A stretch of DNA of 32,447 bases from Dactylosporangium sucinum (GTDB lineage: Bacteria; Actinomycetota; Actinomycetes; Mycobacteriales; Micromonosporaceae). Made by a program: the position numbers and the translations under genes. The DNA is taken from the NCBI RefSeq assembly GCF_014647515.1, contig NZ_BMPI01000078.1:16247-48693 (forward strand). The letters are read 5' to 3'. The notes below the pieces were generated by a model. The model had not been told where the DNA came from, did no database searches, and saw nothing but the letters and a program-made list of their open reading frames with translations. How positions within the stretch are numbered: position 1 is the stretch's first letter; each line of letters starts with the position of its first letter. Below are positions 32,061 through 32,447 of the stretch, one piece after another.

Positions 32061-32447
32061 ATGAGTAAGAACGTTTCCCGCCGCCAGGTCCTGGCCGCCG
32101 GAACGGCGTTGGCCGGGTCGGCCGCGATGATAGCCAGCCCGCTGGGAACGGCCGTAGCGGCCGCAGCCCCAACGGCTGCCAGTAAGGAGAACCCGAAGGT
32201 GAAACCGACCATCGTCTTGGTGCACGGCGGCTACGCCGACTCGTCGTGCTGGAACGCGACCATCCAGGAGTTGCAACACAAGGGTTACACCACGATCGCG
32301 GGCTCGAACCCGCTGCGGGGCATCCCCACCGATGCCCCCTACATCGGGAGTCTGCTGGACTCCATCAGCGGGCCGGTCGTGCTGGTCGCCCACTCCATGG
32401 GCGGAACGGTCATCACCAACGCCGCCGCCGGTAAGGCCAACGTCAAG
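32061..32447 (+). CDS. Alpha/beta hydrolase with Tat signal peptide (partial, 3' end outside window)
   Basis: The first 129 codons of an exported alpha/beta hydrolase. The N-terminus has a twin-arginine motif, SRRQVLAAG, a hydrophobic core and an alanine-rich cleavage region near residues 30-40. The mature part starts with PTIVLVHGGYADSSCW, and the nucleophile elbow VAHSMGG has S112. It aligns with the preceding hydrolase across HGG and the nucleophile elbow, so the pair are likely paralogues, one cytoplasmic and one exported folded. A GAGGAG ribosome site precedes the ATG by four bases. The catalytic acid and histidine would lie beyond the window. Confidence 0.88.
   Translation, partial: MSKNVSRRQVLAAGTALAGSAAMIASPLGTAVAAAAPTAASKENPKVKPTIVLVHGGYADSSCWNATIQELQHKGYTTIAGSNPLRGIPTDAPYIGSLLDSISGPVVLVAHSMGGTVITNAAAGKANVK

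Overview
The window is very GC-rich, with dense operons, many GTG starts, 4-base start/stop overlaps (ATGA, GTGA) and an actinobacterial gene repertoire: a complete mce lipid-import operon, a SigD/ShbA-type sigma factor with an RsdA-like anti-sigma factor, and an MmyB-type regulator. It is a chromosomal segment of a high-GC actinomycete. Nothing seen requires a mycolic-acid producer, and the genus cannot be fixed from the sequence.

Layout. (1) 1-3015, plus strand: the right edge of a RiPP (TOMM-type) biosynthetic cluster, with the C-terminus of a cyclodehydratase partner, a YcaO enzyme ending in a PxPxP tail, and two tandem CPBP membrane proteins, the second with degenerate active-site positions. 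(2) 3086-5320: a medium-chain dehydrogenase and a truncated short-chain dehydrogenase remnant, divergent from an MmyB-like regulator. (3) 5372-6283: a small unknown gene whose start lies in a perfect 14-bp inverted repeat, then decayed DNA ending in a protein-kinase fragment. (4) 6395-17456, minus strand: eleven translationally coupled mce genes (ATPase, two YrbE permeases, MceA-F, two Mce-associated proteins). (5) 17621-19005, plus strand: sigma factor and membrane anti-sigma factor, divergent from the mce operon. (6) 19143-27977, minus strand: an eight-gene uptake/catabolic operon divergent from a LysR regulator (28064-29020). (7) 29030-31081: a 4-hydroxybenzoate 3-monooxygenase (PobA) divergent from an IclR regulator, with a palindromic operator between them. 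(8) 31225-end: two related alpha/beta hydrolases, the second Tat-exported and cut by the window edge.

How the genes fit together. The mce block should form one envelope importer: YrbE permeases and ATPase in the membrane, MceA-F as the periplasmic-type tube, associated proteins as accessories. The 19-28 kb operon couples a branched-chain-amino-acid-type ABC importer (with a fused LivM-LivG subunit) to an HpcH/HpaI aldolase and a 2-pyrone-4,6-dicarboxylate-lactonase-like amidohydrolase. It starts with two unusual genes, a predicted seven-bladed EAR/EPTP beta-propeller and an unrecognised 403-residue protein. With the adjacent PobA it suggests a region for uptake and degradation of aromatic or ring-derived carboxylates. 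This operon is the best candidate in the window for an undescribed system; its substrate is unknown.
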